Positions 1-9,032 are shown, counted from the first letter of the stretch. The stretch is 49,890 bases of DNA from JBMNKL01 sp050261495 (GCA_050261495.1 JBLNDI010000120.1:1-49890); one strand, 5' to 3'. Numbers and translations are program-made. Notes: generated by a model not told the origin, from the letters alone.

Positions 1-1
1 A

Positions 2-97
2 ACGCTGATCTTGCCCGACGATACAGCTTCTGTTGAATTTACTTTTGCAAAGCGGAAATTACCTTTTCAATTGACCGAGCGGCAGTATGGTTTTTGA
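2..97 (+). CDS. Possible C-terminal end of an upstream gene (partial)
   Basis: An open frame enters from the left edge and runs 31 codons to a TGA at 95-97. The encoded tail (ending LTERQYGF) has ordinary amino-acid composition, but nothing in it is recognisable as a family. It could be the 3' end of a plus-strand gene that starts outside the window, or a chance open frame. The spacer from here to the sigma-D-like promoter at 127 shows no clear terminator. Confidence 0.25.
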   Translation, partial: TLILPDDTASVEFTFAKRKLPFQLTERQYGF

Positions 98-126
98 CGC
101 AATCTGCCAAATTGCCCGAGCGCCAT

Positions 127-153
127 TAACTTTCATGTTTCATATGCCGATAA
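127..153 (+). promoter_or_regulatory. Probable sigma-D (sigma-28) type promoter of the FN3/SLH gene
   Basis: The -10 element GCCGATAA (146-153) matches the Bacillus/Clostridium sigma-D consensus exactly. Fifteen bases upstream sits TAAC (127-130), one mismatch from the consensus TAAA. The expected transcript start near 160 leaves a short leader before the GGAGGGG ribosome site at 174-180. This suggests the surface protein is co-expressed with motility genes, which is inference. Confidence 0.5.
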
Positions 154-184
154 TTATAAAGGAGTATGCTTTCGGAGGGGTACC

Positions 185-3100
185 ATGAAATCCGTTATGA
201 AAAAATTTTTAGTAATGTTGATATTGTTTGTGCTGTTAATACCTAATATTGTTATAGAATCACAAGGCGCTTATGAGTTTGAATTTATAGCATCTCCCGG
301 CGCGCCTGATACGGACACGAAAATAAGGCTGGACTGGGCTTCGGTTCCGGGCGCGAGTGTTTACCAGCTTTTCAGGGATGACGGATCGGGAGATGTAGAA
401 ATTGCCCAAATCAACGTCAACCAGGTGATGTATCCGCTGACATACACGGATTCCGGCCTGCAACCATTAACCACGTATACTTATACGATTAAAGCATACG
501 CCAATGAAGACCTTACGGGATTACTCGCGGAAGAAACAGTCGTCTTTTCCACTACAGCAATGATCAAGCCTTATGATCTCCAGGCGGTATATAACGTAAA
601 CTCAAGAATAATATCGCTCAAATGGAAATGCTCCGGTCTTGCAACCGGCAGTGTTGTCCGGGTCGATGCTGTCGACCACGTCATAAGCGAAACAACTTCT
701 TTCGATCATAAAATTACAGATCTTCAGCCCGTTCATATTTCGGTGAAATCAACAGGTGCGGGAACAATGGAATCGGAGTTTTCGTATCCTCCTATAGTGG
801 TTATCCCTATAGAGCAGCCAATAATATGGGTATCCTCAAGCGGCGGCACCGCTTCAATATCATGGAGCGGTTTCAGCCATATAAACCTGTTCCAGCTGGA
901 GCGGGCCAAGTGGAACGGCACCTCTTGGGGAAGCTGGCAAATAATAAATACGGATCTTTCAGGATCAGGCACCACGGATACGCCGGCGGAGGGAGGGCTG
1001 TACCGTTACAGACTGAGCGCAAAGCCTAATAGCGGTTATGCCGGCTTCAGCAATATCACCGATACTGCCAGTGGTCTGCCGGCTCCTTATGATCTTACTC
1101 TTACTGTTGTCAGTCCGGGAGAAATAGAGCTCAATTGGGAGAACGGACCGGGAAATACGGCGGATATACAGGTGCTGCGCCTGTTTTCCGATGGAACATT
1201 CAAGGAGATTGCCATGCTTCCATATACGGAAGTATCGTATTCCGACTTGATAACCGTTACTCCCGGTTCTACCTACACCTACAGGGTGCGTGCCTATGAG
1301 TCCGGAAGCAGCACTTCCGAAGCTGCGGAGGCAAGCATTACTCCATCCCTCCCCAATAAGCCGACTTCCCTGTTTGCCAATGTGGTTTCCGCGTCGGCTA
1401 TCAGGCTGGACTGGACCGACAATTCCGACAACGAGTCCGGCTTTAAAATAGAAAGATTGACGGATGCGGGCGTATTTACGGAAATTGATACTACCGGTCC
1501 AAACGTGACTACTTACACAGATGGAACAGTAACGGCCGGACATATGTATATTTACAGGATTCGCGCATACAACGGATTAGGCAATTCCGACTATTCCAAC
1601 GAAGCAACCATTAATTCATGGGATGCGGTACCTCCGGCTTCACTTGATGTTATAGCCGTTTCACCCACAAGGATTGACCTGGTGTGGAGCTACAGCGGCA
1701 CGGAAAATTACAACACCGTTATCGAACGGAAAACGGGGACGGACGGGGAATGGAGAGCCATATATACCACGGCTATAGGCGCGGTAAGGTACAGCGACAC
1801 GGGACTTACGCCTAACACGAGGTATTTCTACCGTGTCAGGAAATCTCTTGGGCCGGGTTCTTTCGGTGTTCCTTATCCCAATAATGATATCGGCATAGGA
1901 GCCTATACCCTGCTGAATACTTTGCGGCTATACGGGGAAGCGTCTTCCGGCAACACCATATATTTGCACTGGAGCGGAAATACCAGCAATGCCGATGTTA
2001 TTATTGAAAGAAAGATGCCGAACGGCAGTTTCAGCGCTTTGACAACTGTCGGCCCGTCCACCATAGGATGGTATGACAACACCGGCCTGGTTCCGGGCGC
2101 TTCCTACACGTACAGGGTCAAAGCCAGGACTTCCACCAACGAATCGCTGTACTCAAACGAACTGACAGTAAAGAACTTGTACCTTGAGGCGCCGTCCGGT
2201 CTCAGCGCCACGGTGGGGACAGATTCTTCCGTCACGCTGAATTGGACAGACAACTCGACTGACGAGTCAGGATTTGAGATATGGAGGTATGATGAGGGCA
2301 CCGATACGGGCACATATACCCTTTATGCGACGGTTGAGAAGAACGTTGTTACTTTTACGGACAATATGGTGCATACCGGCGTCAAGTACAGTTACATGGT
2401 TCGCGCGTATGTTGCGGACGGCAGCCTGTATTCGCAGTTTTCCGGCACGGCTTCCGTCGGCGTCGGGCTCATCAATCCGCCGGCCAACTTGCATTATGAT
2501 TATGTATCGAGTACGCGGGTTCTGCTGAGATGGACCGATACGTCGGACAACGAAAGCGGTTTCATAGTAGAGCGGAAGGTCGGAGAGAACGGGGAATGGA
2601 GTGGGTACAGTTGGCTTTCAGCAAATACTACCGCGTATGATGTCACGAACCTGAATCCGTACACGAAATACTATTTCAGGGTCCGTGCCTACACAACAAC
2701 CGGCAACGCAGACGCGGTAAGCGAAGAGATACTGGTATCCACCGCACTGCCCGCGGCTCCTTCCGATGTCGTAGCGTCATCCCTTTCACCCACGCAGGTG
2801 AAAATTACGTGGAAGGATAATTCGGACAGCGAAGATGGCTTCAAGATATTGCGCAAACCGGCGAATGGCTACTATTTCACGCCGTTGGCCGTAATTAAAA
2901 AGGATACGGAGATATACCTGGACAACAATGTGCAGCCCGGCATGAGATATGAATACAAAATAGCGGCATATAATGCGGTTGGCTCGTCAGAAAGCAAGGC
3001 GGTCGAAGTGAGAACCGGCACGAAAGCATATTTCAGTGATTTAGGGAGTGTTTCCTGGGCAAAGGATGCGATTGAAAATTTTGCAGGGCTAGGTATTATA

Positions 3101-3580
3101 AAAGGGGTTACCAAAACGCAATTCAAACCCAACAATACAATTACAAGGGCCGAGTTTATCGCGATCGTTGTAAGGGCGTTCGGTTTCGAAACGGTACCCA
3201 TAGGCAGCATGGCGGATGTAAGGCCGGACAAATGGTATTATAAAGATATAATGGTCGCCGAGAACCTTGGTTTAATATCAGGCGACGACAAGAACAGGTT
3301 TTACCCGGAGGTTCCGATTACAAGGGAGGAAATTGCCGTAATCCTTTTCAAATCGCTTGTTGCTTCCGGCAAGGATTTTAAAATGCATGACAATACGGTG
3401 CTTGAAAAGTTCAAGGACAGGAATGATATTTCGCCCCATGCCATATCAAGCATGGCTGCGCTGGTAGGCGAAGGCATAATAGAAGGCTATTCCGGGAATA
3501 TAATCGGGCCTAAGCATATGGCGACGAGAGCCCAGGCTGCGGTGTTCCTGTACAGGCTTTTGAACAGCCTGAATCGTTAA
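185..3580 (+). CDS. Secreted fibronectin type III repeat protein with three C-terminal SLH domains
   Basis: A signal peptide (about residues 1-30, MKK..FLVMLILFVLLIP) is followed by a long array of fibronectin-III-like modules. These are spotted by the recurring W(T/K)D-(N/T)S-(D/T)(N/S)E-(S/D)GF motif and by YTYRVRAY-like strand endings (for example near residues 410, 690, 785 and 880). The last ~185 residues contain three SLH units with the ITRAEF, ITREEI and ATRAQA signatures. SLH domains normally bind secondary cell-wall polymers, so the protein should sit on the cell surface with the FN3 array projecting outward. No catalytic domain is visible, so the role is adhesion or scaffolding at most. 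The ATG at 185 follows GGAGGGG by four bases. A convergent terminator lies directly downstream. Confidence 0.9.
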   Translation: MKSVMKKFLVMLILFVLLIPNIVIESQGAYEFEFIASPGAPDTDTKIRLDWASVPGASVYQLFRDDGSGDVEIAQINVNQVMYPLTYTDSGLQPLTTYTYTIKAYANEDLTGLLAEETVVFSTTAMIKPYDLQAVYNVNSRIISLKWKCSGLATGSVVRVDAVDHVISETTSFDHKITDLQPVHISVKSTGAGTMESEFSYPPIVVIPIEQPIIWVSSSGGTASISWSGFSHINLFQLERAKWNGTSWGSWQIINTDLSGSGTTDTPAEGGLYRYRLSAKPNSGYAGFSNITDTASGLPAPYDLTLTVVSPGEIELNWENGPGNTADIQVLRLFSDGTFKEIAMLPYTEVSYSDLITVTPGSTYTYRVRAYESGSSTSEAAEASITPSLPNKPTSLFANVVSASAIRLDWTDNSDNESGFKIERLTDAGVFTEIDTTGPNVTTYTDGTVTAGHMYIYRIRAYNGLGNSDYSNEATINSWDAVPPASLDVIAVSPTRIDLVWSYSGTENYNTVIERKTGTDGEWRAIYTTAIGAVRYSDTGLTPNTRYFYRVRKSLGPGSFGVPYPNNDIGIGAYTLLNTLRLYGEASSGNTIYLHWSGNTSNADVIIERKMPNGSFSALTTVGPSTIGWYDNTGLVPGASYTYRVKARTSTNESLYSNELTVKNLYLEAPSGLSATVGTDSSVTLNWTDNSTDESGFEIWRYDEGTDTGTYTLYATVEKNVVTFTDNMVHTGVKYSYMVRAYVADGSLYSQFSGTASVGVGLINPPANLHYDYVSSTRVLLRWTDTSDNESGFIVERKVGENGEWSGYSWLSANTTAYDVTNLNPYTKYYFRVRAYTTTGNADAVSEEILVSTALPAAPSDVVASSLSPTQVKITWKDNSDSEDGFKILRKPANGYYFTPLAVIKKDTEIYLDNNVQPGMRYEYKIAAYNAVGSSESKAVEVRTGTKAYFSDLGSVSWAKDAIENFAGLGIIKGVTKTQFKPNNTITRAEFIAIVVRAFGFETVPIGSMADVRPDKWYYKDIMVAENLGLISGDDKNRFYPEVPITREEIAVILFKSLVASGKDFKMHDNTVLEKFKDRNDISPHAISSMAALVGEGIIEGYSGNIIGPKHMATRAQAAVFLYRLLNSLNR

Positions 3581-3616
3581 TCTGAAATATTAAGAAGAAC
3601 ACTAAGCAATTTAATG

Positions 3617-3645
3617 GCGGGGGTGGAAAACCTCCGCTTATTTTT
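3617..3645. terminator. Rho-independent terminator between convergent genes
   Basis: The arms GCGGGGGT (3617-3624) and ACCTCCGC (3630-3637) form an 8-bp stem with one G-U pair and a GGAAA loop, followed on the plus strand by TTATTTTT. The U-tract favours termination of the FN3/SLH transcript. The T-run overlaps the stop codon of the minus-strand transpeptidase gene (3638-3640), so the hairpin is shared at the convergent junction. Confidence 0.75.
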
Positions 3646-4591
3646 GGATCATTATCCTGGTTGCGGCATCCACGTAGTCATAAAATTCTTCCAGGTCTTC
3701 ATTGTTCATGCCGATGCATCCCCAGGTCCAGTCTTTTCCTTTCCGGGGCGAATTTCCGCCGTGTATGCCGACCCCTCCGCCGAGTTTTGTGTTCTGGGTC
3801 GGTATCCAGCGCTTGTTCAGCAGGTAGATAATTTTATTGTATGCCTGGGTATCAATTAATCCCTGCTTCAAACCCCTTTCGGCGTCTTCGTAGTTCGGAT
3901 AGCTGAGTCTCAGCCATCGTGTTCCGAAATCTTCCTGCGGAGGATCCAGGACGGCTTTCTGGCAGATATAGAAACTGCCTTCGGGAGTCCTGTGGTCGCC
4001 GGCTTTAACCTTGTCTTCGAGACCTCCGTTTCCGAGCTCCACGTGGTATGACTTAAGCCAGACGCCGTCAAGGTATAATGAGAGCGTATGGTCGTATTTG
4101 TCAACCAGGATGCTCATCCTTGAGCCGCCATAATATACGCCCATCTCGTCCATTATTTCCTTCAGCGGCCTGGCTTTTCTCAACGGTATTTTCAAAACCT
4201 GCCCGGGGAATATAATATGTGTTTTGATATTATTGGCCGCTTTAATTTCGTTTACCGTAGCGCCGTATTTTTTCCCGATATTATACAAGGTGTCGCCTTT
4301 CTTCACGGTATACCGGCTATGTCCCAGGGGGATAAGCAGGATTTGTCCCGGAATGATGATATCTGTTTTCAACCGGTTTGCATTTCTCAACCCCTCCACG
4401 GATACGCCGTAATCCCTGGCTATTTTATATAAAGAATCCCCGCTTTTGACTATATACTGTCCGGCTTTTGAAAGCGGACCGGCTGCCGACGCGCCGGCGG
4501 AAAATATCGCTAAGACCAAGGCAAGGATAAAGGCAGGGATGAGGTACTTCATTAGTTTTCCGTTTCTTCCGGGTATGTTTTTTTCACCCAA
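3638..4591 (-). CDS. LysM-containing L,D-transpeptidase (YkuD family)
   Basis: This is a predicted exported peptidoglycan cross-linking enzyme. After a hydrophobic signal segment (MKYLIPAFILALV) there are two LysM modules (about residues 45-89 and 93-137, each of the YxVKxGDxLYxI type), which bind glycan chains. A YkuD catalytic domain follows. Its active-site region has a conserved HGGN (His near 277) and the nucleophile in TWGCIGM (Cys near 292). I chose the TTG at 4591 because AGAGAGG lies nine bases upstream; a further-upstream TTG at 4618 and an internal ATG at 4552 are alternatives. It is convergent with the SLH protein gene. Confidence 0.88.
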   Translation of the reverse strand: MGEKNIPGRNGKLMKYLIPAFILALVLAIFSAGASAAGPLSKAGQYIVKSGDSLYKIARDYGVSVEGLRNANRLKTDIIIPGQILLIPLGHSRYTVKKGDTLYNIGKKYGATVNEIKAANNIKTHIIFPGQVLKIPLRKARPLKEIMDEMGVYYGGSRMSILVDKYDHTLSLYLDGVWLKSYHVELGNGGLEDKVKAGDHRTPEGSFYICQKAVLDPPQEDFGTRWLRLSYPNYEDAERGLKQGLIDTQAYNKIIYLLNKRWIPTQNTKLGGGVGIHGGNSPRKGKDWTWGCIGMNNEDLEEFYDYVDAATRIMIQK

Positions 4592-4755
4592 TGCAATCAG
4601 CCTCTCTTTATACTTCAACTATATTATCAAGTAAAGTGAACATAATAATTCATGGTATTATACGCCATGACAAAGTGCGGATAATCATCGGACGGGGCGG
4701 CTTGCATTTGCTATTACGGAAAGGAACGGCTGCAAGCTGAAACGCAAAAATTTTC

Positions 4756-4784
4756 TTGTTTTTTATATGAAATTCTAATATAAT
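4756..4784 (+). promoter_or_regulatory. Sigma-A-type promoter of the ECF S-component gene
   Basis: TTGTTT (4756-4761) and TATAAT (4779-4784) are separated by 17 bases. The transcript would start near 4791 and carry a leader of about 100 nt. Confidence 0.6.
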
Positions 4785-4790
4785 CTTATC

Positions 4791-4889
4791 AACGCCGGCA
4801 TCCGAAAGGAGTCGGACTGGATCAAGGTTGGAAACTTAATAGTTTTACGACTGGTATCCAAATAAATGGAACTAGAGCGGAGGTATAAC
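4791..4889 (+). other. Untranslated leader of the ECF S-component gene, possibly structured
   Basis: The ~100-nt leader contains short pairable segments (AAACT TAAT AGTTT near 4830-4845; GACTGG repeated at about 4814 and 4851). Vitamin-transporter genes are often riboswitch-controlled, but I could not match this leader to a THF, TPP, FMN, cobalamin or preQ1 consensus. It has no clear terminator hairpin. Confidence 0.25.
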
Positions 4890-5657
4890 ATGTTTGAAGG
4901 AAAAAGACTTAATGTAAGAAAGCTGGCTATTGCAGGAATACTGGGAGCGTTATCCATAATTCTTGGAATGACCCCCATAGGTTTCATACCCGTAGGACCC
5001 ACCAGGGCGACTATCATGCACATCCCGGTTATAATAGGCTCCATAATGGAAGGACCCGTCGTAGGCGCGGCCATAGGACTTATATTCGGATTGTCAAGCA
5101 TATTTCAGGCGCTATTCAATCCCACACCGGTGTCTTTTGTATTTCTAAACCCGTTGATTTCGGTAGTACCGAGAATACTTATTGGAATTACGTCCTATTA
5201 CGTGTTCAAGGCTCTGAACAGCCTTGGAAACAAGAAGACCATGGTACTGTTAAACGCCATATGGCTGGCTATAACCGGTTACCTATGCTACGGCATTTAC
5301 AGAATTGTAAAAGATTCGCAAGCTGCCTGGTGGATAGCGGTGAACGCCGTCCTGATAGTCCTGACCGCAGGAATGGCATTTATAACAAACAGGAAAATGG
5401 GGAACAAGTCCCTTGATATCGTGGTGGCGGCGGTTGCGGGAACGCTGACCAACACTGTCCTGGTTTTGGGCCTGATATATTTAGTATACGCCGAAAGCTT
5501 TGTAAGGGCATTAGGCCAGGATAGCGGGCTTGCCGGTAAAATAATACTGGGCATAGGAATAACCAACGGAATACCGGAGTGTATTGTTGCAATACTTATA
5601 GTGACTGCCGTGGTGAGCGCCTTAAAAAAGCGCAATGCGACGGCGCCGCAAAAGTAA
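4890..5657 (+). CDS. ECF transporter S component (substrate-binding membrane subunit)
   Basis: This 255-aa integral membrane protein has about six hydrophobic helices. The N-terminal pattern RKLAIAGILGALSIILG..P.G.IPVGPT.AT.MHIPVIIG is typical of ECF-family S components, which capture a vitamin or similar micronutrient and dock onto a shared EcfA-A'-T module. That module is not in the window. The start is the ATG at 4890, preceded by GGAGG at 4879-4883; an in-frame ATG at 4866 precedes this ribosome site and is unlikely. The P1-type peptidase gene follows 60 bp downstream on the same strand. The substrate is not determinable here; the N-terminal pattern reminds me of the pantothenate group, but that is weak. 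Confidence 0.82.
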   Translation: MFEGKRLNVRKLAIAGILGALSIILGMTPIGFIPVGPTRATIMHIPVIIGSIMEGPVVGAAIGLIFGLSSIFQALFNPTPVSFVFLNPLISVVPRILIGITSYYVFKALNSLGNKKTMVLLNAIWLAITGYLCYGIYRIVKDSQAAWWIAVNAVLIVLTAGMAFITNRKMGNKSLDIVVAAVAGTLTNTVLVLGLIYLVYAESFVRALGQDSGLAGKIILGIGITNGIPECIVAILIVTAVVSALKKRNATAPQK

Positions 5658-5717
5658 GCGAGGCTGACGGAAAGGACCGGCAGCTCACAGGTAAAATGCT
5701 CGGGAGGATGGAAACAC

Positions 5718-6686
5718 ATGCCGCTTAAAACATACCCGGGGTATATAACCGATGTAAAAGGCATAAAAGTCGGGCACTGCCACTCCGAGGAAGGCATGAC
5801 CGGATGCACGGCGATTATCTGCGAGAAAGGGGCTGTGGGCGGAGTTGATGTACGCGGCTCCGCCCCTGGCACCAGGGAGACCGACTTGTTGAAACCCGGA
5901 AAATTGGTAGACAGGATTCACGCGGTTGTATTGGCAGGAGGCAGCGCTTTTGGACTGGATGCCGCGTCGGGAGTGATGGCTTTCCTTGAAGAGCAGGGAG
6001 TCGGTTTTGACGCTGGAATCGTCAAAGTGCCCATTGTGGTTTCCGCCGTTATCTTTGACTTGAACATCGGTAATCCTAAAATAAGACCGGATTATAAGAT
6101 GGGATATGATGCGGCGCGCTGTGCTTCGGCAAAAGAAAGAAGACAGGGGAATGTCGGCTGCGGCATGGGCGCGACCGTCGGCAAAATATTAGGGCCTGCT
6201 AATGCCATGAAATCCGGGATCGGAAGCGCAACCCTTGCCGCAGGGGACCTAATAGTTTCTGCGATGATCGCGGTTAACAGTTTCGGGGATATTTTCGACT
6301 ATGAAACGTGGCGCGAGATTGCCGGGGTTTACGATTATGAAAAAAAAGAAATGCTGAATACATACAACATAATGAAAATGAAAAACAAACCCTTGGGATT
6401 TCCAATAAGAAATACAACCATAGGGGTTGTCGCCACCAATGCCATACTGACAAAGAGCGAGGCCAACAAGCTGGCGGAAATGGCCCAGGACGGCCTTGCA
6501 AGGTCAATCAACCCGGTCCATACGATGCTGGACGGGGATACCATATTTACGATGAGCACCAACAAGGTCAGGGCAGATTTGAACCTTGCGGGGACCATGG
6601 CAGGCGAGGCGGTGTCAAGAGCTATAACAAATGCAATAATAAACGCAAAACCTTGCTGCGGGTTAACCGCTTATTGTGATTTATAA
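5718..6686 (+). CDS. P1 family (DmpA-type, S58) aminopeptidase/peptidase
   Basis: This 322-aa protein aligns by eye to the DmpA/L-aminopeptidase-D-esterase family of self-cleaving N-terminal-nucleophile hydrolases. Visible hallmarks are VGHCHSEEGMTGCTAI (residues 18-33), GGVDVRGSAPGTRETDLL (41-58), the glycine-rich LAGGSAFGLDAASG (72-85), and RNTTIGVVATNA (231-242), the region where autoproteolysis creates the new N-terminal nucleophile. Length is normal for the family. The ATG at 5718 has GGGAGG about ten bases upstream. It probably shares a transcript with the ECF S component. The natural peptide or amide substrate is unknown. Confidence 0.88.
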   Translation: MPLKTYPGYITDVKGIKVGHCHSEEGMTGCTAIICEKGAVGGVDVRGSAPGTRETDLLKPGKLVDRIHAVVLAGGSAFGLDAASGVMAFLEEQGVGFDAGIVKVPIVVSAVIFDLNIGNPKIRPDYKMGYDAARCASAKERRQGNVGCGMGATVGKILGPANAMKSGIGSATLAAGDLIVSAMIAVNSFGDIFDYETWREIAGVYDYEKKEMLNTYNIMKMKNKPLGFPIRNTTIGVVATNAILTKSEANKLAEMAQDGLARSINPVHTMLDGDTIFTMSTNKVRADLNLAGTMAGEAVSRAITNAIINAKPCCGLTAYCDL

Positions 6687-6722
6687 CGGGTTTATAACAG
6701 AATAATAACTGCAAATACCCTG

Positions 6723-8465
6723 TCAAGAGTAAGTGATATTGAAGATCCGTATAACTCCAAGCTTGTTATGTATCATAATACTATATTTGCTCACTGCCCC
6801 GGACTTTATAATAGTGTTTCTAATAGAAGTGTCGGAATAGCGCGTTTTCGAATAATCCAGTACTTTCAGTTCAATAGCCGGCTTACGGTTGCTTATGGCT
6901 TCGGCAACCTTCTGTTCAAATTCTTTTTTGTTTTCCGCGATCAAGCCGTTCATGTGATGGTACCCGCCTTTTAAACTTCTGCACGCTGGGTATTTGGACC
7001 TGTCCCACCTGTTTTCAATAGCCATTTCATCGTCCGAAAGGTTAAAATAATCATACTTGAGTACATTGGATCCATCGGCCATTATGGGGTCATCGTTTGT
7101 AACATCAAGGTGGTAGTACGAACCGTCTATTTTAACAATATTCCAGGAGTGGCTCTCCCAACGCCCTTCATTATTGGTTTCTCCGCCTACTATCATACAT
7201 TCGATCCCGGAAAGGTCGCAAAGCAGCTTCATGGCTTCCGAATAGCCCTGGCATACCGCCACCCCGAGCACCAGGCACCCGTACTCTTCAAAGGACTCGT
7301 CGCTCAGAGTATTATTCAGGTAGTTCTCATAGTCGTACCTTGTATTATTCACAATGTAATCATGCAGAATTTTTTCTTTCTGGAAATCGGACATATCCGC
7401 CGAAATGCTGCCGGCAACGATATGCCTGGCTTTGTTGAGCGCTTCGGTTACATTTTTCTTTCTCCTGTTGTATTCATTTTTTGAATACCTGTACGATAAG
7501 GTCACTTTTAAGCTTGGGCTGTCGGACCGGAGACTCCATTTCCATGAATCTGCAAAATTATTGACTCCCGTTATTTCTGTCACTACCTGCAGCGCCCTGT
7601 TGAGAGCGCCTTCAAAGTCATTCGTCGCGCTCCCGTTATACCTGCTTATATCAATGTTTACCGATTCCTCAAACAAGTATAATGATCTCCGCAGCAATCT
7701 GAACAAATCTTCGCTGTTTTCGGCAACATAGCCGTTTTTCGTCAATGGCTTGTCGTATTTCTCCGGGTTCCCCAGTTCCGCTGCAATGTCGTATGTATAT
7801 AGCCCGAGCGCCTTGGCTGCCGGTTTGAATATAAAATTGTCACTGACCAGCTTGTCCAGCAGCGTTAAAGATGTCCCCTTCAGCTTGATTGATAATGCGC
7901 CGTAGGAAATGGCAAACATCTCTTTGCGCAAAAATACACCCTGCTTGTCCAGCGCGGATATTTCCGCTTCGGACAACAGGCTTATTTCCTTTGCTTTATC
8001 CATAACTTTGTCAAAGGTGAAATCCCTGTTTTCCTCGTACCCGGCGGAACGCAGCACAAAGGTGACGAACTGTCTGGCTGTAACCGGCTCGTAGGACCCA
8101 AACCGGTTGTTTCCGACACCCTTGGTTAACTTGTTCTCGTACATGTAACCGACATAATTTTTTGCCCATGACGGCACGTCGGTGAAAGGATGCGAATAAT
8201 TTCCCTGCTTTACCTGTTTTTCTTTGCCAAGCAGTCGAATTAGCATAACAGCTCCTTCAATTCTGTTTGGAGCGCGGTCAAGATCAAAATTTCCGGGAGA
8301 ATTGGCGACAAGTCCCAATATTTTCAGATCAATTGTTTTTTCATAACTATCGTTAAAGACGGCGGCAGAAGCCGCGTCCGCCGGAACAGGCAAAAACGCG
8401 ACCGAAATAATGAGTGTAAATGCCATAAAAGCAAAAACAGCAATCTTCTTTATATTGGCCTTCAT
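6723..8465 (-). CDS. Secreted protein with N-terminal SLH domains and a C-terminal transglutaminase-like domain
   Basis: The protein is 580 aa. A signal peptide (residues 1-31, ending PADAA) precedes SLH-type units (about 35-205; clearest around FTDVPSWAKNYVGYMYE). A transglutaminase/protease-like fold follows at about 360-470. The catalytic triad is visible: Cys405 in VAVCQGYS, His439 in SHSWN and Asp454 in YHLDVT. Such domains act as cysteine proteases, transglutaminases or peptidoglycan-linked peptide hydrolases, so an extracellular role at the S-layer is inferred. The ATG at 8465 is preceded on the minus strand by AAAGGA. It has its own promoter (8537-8565) and converges with the P1 peptidase gene. 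Confidence 0.88.
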   Translation of the reverse strand: MKANIKKIAVFAFMAFTLIISVAFLPVPADAASAAVFNDSYEKTIDLKILGLVANSPGNFDLDRAPNRIEGAVMLIRLLGKEKQVKQGNYSHPFTDVPSWAKNYVGYMYENKLTKGVGNNRFGSYEPVTARQFVTFVLRSAGYEENRDFTFDKVMDKAKEISLLSEAEISALDKQGVFLRKEMFAISYGALSIKLKGTSLTLLDKLVSDNFIFKPAAKALGLYTYDIAAELGNPEKYDKPLTKNGYVAENSEDLFRLLRRSLYLFEESVNIDISRYNGSATNDFEGALNRALQVVTEITGVNNFADSWKWSLRSDSPSLKVTLSYRYSKNEYNRRKKNVTEALNKARHIVAGSISADMSDFQKEKILHDYIVNNTRYDYENYLNNTLSDESFEEYGCLVLGVAVCQGYSEAMKLLCDLSGIECMIVGGETNNEGRWESHSWNIVKIDGSYYHLDVTNDDPIMADGSNVLKYDYFNLSDDEMAIENRWDRSKYPACRSLKGGYHHMNGLIAENKKEFEQKVAEAISNRKPAIELKVLDYSKTRYSDTSIRNTIIKSGAVSKYSIMIHNKLGVIRIFNITYS

Positions 8466-8536
8466 TGCATCATTCCTTTAAACAAATCCGGGTCTGCCGG
8501 CCCTGGATATAGAATTTTCTTCTTCCCGTGTTATTT

Positions 8537-8565
8537 ATTGTACCAAAATGACAAGGGGTATTCAA
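8537..8565 (-). promoter_or_regulatory. Sigma-A-type promoter of the SLH/transglutaminase gene
   Basis: Read on the minus strand, TTGAAT (8565-8560) and TACAAT (8542-8537) are separated by 17 bases, about 70 bp upstream of the ATG at 8465. Confidence 0.6.
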
Positions 8566-8645
8566 TAAATGATACAAAAACGTAATTTTTACTAAATAAA
8601 CATGTAATGGAAATGAGGATGGAGAAATATAAGGAGACGGTTGCT

Positions 8646-8670
8646 CCGTACCGATGTTTTCCCGGTACGG
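8646..8670. other. Perfect inverted repeat in the intergenic region
   Basis: CCGTACCG (8646-8653) and CGGTACGG (8663-8670) form a perfect 8-bp stem around a 9-nt loop. There is no T-run on either strand, so it is not an obvious terminator. It lies between the 47-aa gene and the SLH/transglutaminase promoter. Otherwise the stretch 8566-8735 shows no gene. Confidence 0.4.
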
Positions 8671-8735
8671 CGGAACCGCCCCTCACGCTAAGTACACGAC
8701 GGCAGCATCTTTTACTGCCAACAGTTTTCATCCGT

Positions 8736-8879
8736 TTATTCTTTATAATATCCTTCGCCTTCCCTTATGAAAATTCCGGGGAAAATCAGGATAATAACCA
8801 GTATGATGATTACTATCCAAATCCAGTTGAACGGCCCGCACCCAAGGCCAAAAAAACCGCCTCTCTCGTTCTCCGCCAT
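8736..8879 (-). CDS. Small hydrophobic protein, 47 aa
   Basis: This short gene encodes a hydrophilic, Gly-rich head (MAENERGGFFGLGCGPFNW), one membrane-spanning segment (IWIVIIILVIILIFPGIF) and a charged tail. A GGAG ribosome site lies just upstream of the ATG at 8879 on the minus strand. The layout resembles the tiny YjcZ-like, single-helix proteins often expressed during sporulation in Firmicutes, but I cannot assign a family. It is the last of three similar minus-strand micro-genes spaced over about 580 bp. Confidence 0.6.
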   Translation of the reverse strand: MAENERGGFFGLGCGPFNWIWIVIIILVIILIFPGIFIREGEGYYKE

Positions 8880-8909
8880 TAATACAGCTCCTTTCCATAT
8901 ATAAAATTA

Positions 8910-9032
8910 CTATTCGACCACGTCGGCATCTCTTACAAAGAATCCCCTATCTACAAACAGCAGGAGAAACAAGATAATAAAAAACAGTATGGCGCAATTG
9001 TCAAATATACCTCCGGTGAACTTTTTCGACAT
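8910..9032 (-). CDS. Small hydrophobic protein, 40 aa (paralogue of the 35-aa gene)
   Basis: The minus-strand ATG at 9032 is preceded by a strong AAGGAGGT ribosome site. The product begins MSKKFTGGIF, then has the core DNCAILFFIILFLLLF and a short acidic tail ending DADVVE. That 16-residue core is identical to the core of the neighbouring 35-aa product (9207-9314), although nine of the sixteen codons differ synonymously. This is strong internal evidence that both are translated. It is a single-pass membrane peptide of unknown function. Confidence 0.72.
   Translation of the reverse strand: MSKKFTGGIFDNCAILFFIILFLLLFVDRGFFVRDADVVE

Noticed and set aside
166..246. Short upstream ORF (ATG at 166) overlapping the FN3/SLH start
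   Set aside because: The GGAG is only one base from this ATG, too close to work as its ribosome site.
965..1543. 192-codon antisense frame in the FN3/SLH gene
   Set aside because: Typical shadow of a repetitive coding sequence, with no ribosome site or family resemblance.
8531..8731. 66-codon open frame on the minus strand
   Set aside because: No ribosome site, no recognisable sequence; it covers the SLH/transglutaminase promoter and an inverted repeat.
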